This document shows positions 61,750-64,000 of a DNA stretch of 64,000 nucleotides, one piece after another. The notes beneath the pieces were generated by a model. The model worked only from the letters and a program-made list of their open reading frames with translations. It ran no database searches and was not told the DNA's origin. This stretch comes from Tritrichomonas musculus (lineage: Eukaryota; Parabasalia; Tritrichomonadida; Tritrichomonadidae). The translations under genes and the position numbers were made by a program. The number at the start of each line of letters is the position of its first letter. Position 1 is the stretch's first letter. The DNA lies in assembly GCA_039105265.1 (NCBI GenBank), contig JAPFFF010000027.1, forward strand, positions 2,108,001 to 2,172,000. Direction: 5' to 3'.

Positions 61750-64000
61750 TTAGAAATTGATTCCAAATCCTTCGTAAAATAATGATGTGATCTTTTTTCC
61801 ATTTTTATTTTTTGGTGAATCTATCATTAATATTTTGTAGTTTTGATGATAGATAAGCATTTCGTTGAATATTGTATAAAAATATTTTGTCCTGCATGAT
61901 TCATATAAAGATTCAAAAATTTTTTTATTATACAATTGCATGTTTCTGATGTTTTCAAATACTTTTGATGATAAGTTGTCTGTTTTATTGCTTATTTTTT
62001 CTATTTGGTTTTGAATTGCATCCATATCAGTACCAAATTTCTTGATTAGCACGAAACACAATAAAACTAGCGAGTGATGAAATTTTCTTGATGATATGAT
62101 TAATAATTCGAGTGATTTATCAAAATCTTTCTCAAAAGATTTGTTATAAATGTAAATATGAGCCAAATTATACATTGATAAACAGTCATCTCCTTGTTGA
62201 ATAGCTTCTTCGAAGTACTCAATGGCGTTACCAACTCTACTTATGATTTCGTCACCAAATCCATTTTTGTATATAATTCCAAGATTATTCTTTGCATGCT
62301 TGTTGTTAAATGATGAAGCATCGTTATAATAATGGATTGCTTTTAATATATTTCTTTTAATATCTCTTCCTTCATGTAGCAAAAAACCATAACAAAAACT
62401 TGCTCTTCTACTTCCATTCTTTGATACAAGTTTGAAGTAATAAATGCTTTTTTTGATATTTCGAATAAAAGTTAATCCCGAATAATAAAAGATTCCCAGG
62501 TCATATTGTGCCATTTGAAAAATTTGATTCGCTGAGAGTGAGTAATAGTAAATAGTAAATTGATTTATTTAAATCTCGTTTTGTAAGTTTTCCATCATAA
62601 TAAATAAAGCCGAGATAGTATTGTGCGCAATAATTATTTAAATTTGCTGCAAGTGTAAAATAATGAAATGATTTTGCTGCATTTTGTGGAACATATATTC
62701 CTTCATAATAAATAATGCCAAGAACAAATTGTGCATCTGGAAATTTTTGATCTTCTTCAAGGGTAAAATAATGAATTGCTTTATCAATATCAACTTCGGT
62801 ATATTTTCGATCATAATAAAAAACTCCTAGGTCATATAGCGCTTCTGGTAGATTTTGATCAGATGCAAGTGACATATAATGCACTGCTTTTTCAATGTCT
62901 CGAGGAACAAAGATTCCTTGATAATAAATAATACCAAGAGAAAAAAGAGCAGATGGATAATTTTGCTTTGATGAAAGCATGTAATAATGAATTGCTTTGT
63001 TCACATCCCGTGGAACATAAATACCTTTTTTATATATTTTGATCTGCTGCAAGTGTAAAATAATGAATTGCCTTTTCGATATCGATTGGTATATATTTAC
63101 CATCAGAATAAATAATTCCAAGGCTGTATTGCGCTTTTGGTTTATTTTGATCAGATGCAAGTTGAAAATAATGAATTGCTTTGTTGATATCTCGTGGAAA
63201 AAATATTCCTTCACAGTAAATGCAGCCCAAATTGTATTGTGCATCTTGATTGTTTTGATCAGAAGCAAGTTTAAGATAATAAATCGATTTGTCAATATCT
63301 CGTGAATAATCTACACCATAATAATATATTTGACCCAGAATGCATTGCGCTTTTGTATTGTTTTGATTTGATGCAAGCGAAAGGTAATAAATCGTTTTTT
63401 TGATATCTCGTGGAACATATATTCCTTCATTATAAATAATTCCAAGATTGTATTGTGCACTTAATTAATTTTGATCTGATGCTAACGAAAGGTAATGAAT
63501 TGATTTTTTGATGTCCCGTGGAACATAGACTCCATTATAATAAATAATGCCTAGAGCAAATTGTGCATCTGAATGATTTTGATTTGACGCTAGTGAAAAA
63601 TTATGAATTGCTTTGTTGATATCACGGGGAACATATATTTCTTCATAATATATTAATCCAAGTGTATAGGATGCTTCTGAACAATTTTGATTTGCTGCAA
63701 GCGAATAATAATAAATTGCTTTGTTGATATCTCGTGTGATATATTTCCCATCTTGATAAATTGAATCCAGATTATATTGAGCTTTTGGATGATTTTGATA
63801 AGATGCAAGCATTAAATAATGAATTGATTTGTTTATATTTCGTTGAATATATTTTTCATCTAAAAATATGATACCAAGATTATATTGCGATTTTGAATGA
63901 TTTTGATTTGATGCAAGCGAAAGGTAATAAATCGATTTTGTGATTTCTCGTGGAACATATATTCCTTCATAATAAATAATTCCAAGATTTTATTGCGCAC
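61750..64000 (-). pseudogene. Sel1-repeat gene, multiply broken, running off the right edge
   Basis: The minus strand carries some fifteen or more Sel1 repeats of 36 residues (consensus DINKAIHYFSLASDQNxPxAQYxLGIIYYEGIYVPR), a solenoid scaffold. The end (61750-62514) is a ~90-residue non-repeat tail (KNGKKITSLFYEGFGINF). The array is not one frame: stops are visible at about 63993 (TAA for a Tyr) and 63464, a deletion with frameshift near 63040, and a further frameshift near 62540. DNA repeats of 108 bp are well kept, so slippage or unequal exchange is ongoing. The upstream part is outside the window. Sel1 scraps at 51977 and the gene at 22407 belong to the same large family. Confidence 0.8.

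Noticed and set aside
61750-64000. CRISPR-like array from regular repeats
   Set aside because: The repeats are 108-bp Sel1 coding units without spacers, and the genome is eukaryotic.

Overview
The window looks like a piece of a very AT-rich parabasalid nuclear genome, most likely Tritrichomonas (T. foetus or a close relative). The evidence is as follows. Coding genes lack visible introns. Start codons sit a few bases behind TCA-type initiator motifs. Stops are followed at once by AT-rich sequence. The families are those that trichomonads have expanded: DUF3447/ankyrin, Sel1, R2R3-Myb, F5/8 type C, long clan-CD protease-like proteins, and a Maverick/Polinton. The species call is inference; no search was run.

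Layout. 1-4.7 kb: decayed sequence, then a short Polinton remnant sitting inside a hAT-like MITE. 5-13.2 kb: host genes (Myb factor, calponin-homology coiled-coil protein, a basic probable nuclear protein, a helical-repeat protein) and a tRNA-Val(GAC), with two back-to-back covarying hairpins at 10.6 kb. 13.3-16.7 kb: a broken kinase and a 5'-truncated DUF3447/ankyrin locus whose ankyrin repeats lie as separate ~90-bp islands. 17-23.1 kb: a 1750-residue ubiquitin protease and a frameshifted Sel1 gene. 23.4-32.4 kb: MITEs around a 1358-residue caspase/legumain-like protein. 32.8-34.2 kb: a bacterial-type ECF transporter S component and a small one-pass membrane protein. 34.5-40 kb: a hAT-like element, a possible structured RNA, a broken ISXO2/Merlin-type transposase and the tail of a surface protein. 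40.2-45.4 kb: an LRR protein and a second DUF3447/ankyrin locus with the same island layout. 46.9-54.5 kb: an aldo/keto reductase with three in-frame stops, an E2 enzyme, an F5/8 type C protein and a PEPCK pseudogene. 54.7-61.7 kb: a ~7-kb element with ~148-bp inverted ends and a 9-bp target duplication, itself hit by at least three smaller elements. 61.75-64 kb: a badly broken Sel1 gene that runs off the right edge.

There is no operon logic. The intact genes point to cytoskeleton (CH protein), ubiquitin turnover (USP, E2), transcription (Myb) and membrane transport (ECF S component). About half the window is transposon debris and dead copies of expanded families. Inverted repeats with exact target duplications let much of the 'empty' AT-rich sequence be assigned to named element classes: 8 bp hAT-like, 9 bp MULE-like, TA mariner/pogo-like, TTAA piggyBac-like.

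The most unusual points are: a solitary ECF S component in a eukaryote; the Polinton genes sharing an exact 13-base motif just before their starts; the three-member dumbbell hairpin family with compensatory changes; and the two ankyrin loci built of single-repeat islands without canonical splice signals.
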